Shown: positions 12,230-12,361 of the stretch, piece after piece
How the letters are laid out: every line of letters starts with the position of its first letter
Numbering within the stretch: position 1 is the first letter of the stretch
Assembly: GCA_038230975.1 (NCBI GenBank)
Contig: JBBRMF010000154.1
Coordinates: forward strand, 1 to 12,361
Length of the DNA stretch: 12,361 nucleotides
Source: JANXVV01 sp038230975
Lineage (GTDB): Bacteria > Planctomycetota > Phycisphaerae > Tepidisphaerales > Tepidisphaeraceae
Reading direction: 5' to 3'
Program-made: the position numbers and the translations under genes
The notes under the pieces: generated by a model
What the model saw: the letters and a program-made list of their open reading frames with translations, nothing else
What the model was told of the DNA's origin: nothing
Database searches by the model: none

Positions 12230-12361
12230 ATGCCTCAAACCACCGATCCCGCCCTTCGCCCTGATGTCGACAAGGCTCCCGATGTTCCGAATATCGAATA
12301 CTACCGGGCTGGCGACGCTGCCGGGCTCACAATTCTCCTCCGCCGCCTGGGAATCATCATC
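12230..12361 (+). CDS. Start of a plus-strand gene, cut by the window edge
   Basis: The frame from ATG 12230 is open for 44 codons to the end of the window. It begins MPQTTDPALRPDVDKAPDVP, an Asp/Pro/Ala-rich soluble stretch, then NIEYYRAGDAAGLTILLRRL and GIII, perhaps the first turn of a hydrophobic segment. GC-rich third positions (GCC, CGC, CTC, ATC) match the surrounding genes, supporting a real coding region. A -10 box six bases upstream suggests a leaderless transcript. The family is not recognised. Confidence 0.65.
   Translation, partial: MPQTTDPALRPDVDKAPDVPNIEYYRAGDAAGLTILLRRLGIII

Overview
The window reads as a chromosomal stretch of a Planctomycetota bacterium, most likely of the Phycisphaerae or a near relative (inference). 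The pointers are a prepilin leader of the A|FTLIELLVV type, a signal-peptide PQQ-like beta-propeller protein, a Uma2-family nuclease, a long fucose-isomerase-like protein, and intergenic DNA full of hairpin repeats of the kind common in that phylum. Verrucomicrobiota is the main alternative. I see no rRNA, tRNA, CRISPR array, transposase or phage gene.

Layout. (1) 1-630: the first 13 codons of a minus-strand gene, then about 590 bases without a gene holding a 20-bp-arm hairpin and six in-register 21-bp degenerate repeats. (2) 631-1587, minus: a DUF4062 protein with a coiled coil and a winged-helix-like tail. (3) 1588-2263: a repeat island with G-quadruplex motifs on both strands, a four-tier nested inverted repeat, a strong minus-strand terminator and ATTCGTC heptamers. 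(4) 2264-4836, minus: an operon of mnmA (tRNA 2-thiouridylase), a family 9 glycosyltransferase whose GTG start overlaps the mnmA stop, and a small four-helix membrane protein whose C-terminus is encoded by a perfect 28-bp inverted repeat. (5) 5007-8678, plus: an L-fucose isomerase-family protein with its own terminator, a Uma2 nuclease that looks leaderless, and a protein with three tandem YbjQ/UPF0145 domains. (6) 8679-8951: a repeat-rich convergent junction. (7) 8952-11836, minus: a signal-peptide PQQ-like propeller protein followed 29 bases later by an unusual prepilin-leader protein with five further membrane helices, resembling CreD in layout. (8) 11837-12361: a divergent gap with a 40-bp-arm inverted repeat and the start of a plus-strand gene that runs off the end.

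The genes do not form one pathway. They look like a housekeeping tRNA-modification and envelope-sugar operon, a sugar isomerase unit, stand-alone accessory genes and a two-gene envelope unit. The most unusual items are the prepilin/CreD-like fusion, the triple YbjQ protein, two promoters placed for leaderless mRNAs at identical 6-base spacing, the nested hairpin overlapping a terminator, and the 21-bp array.
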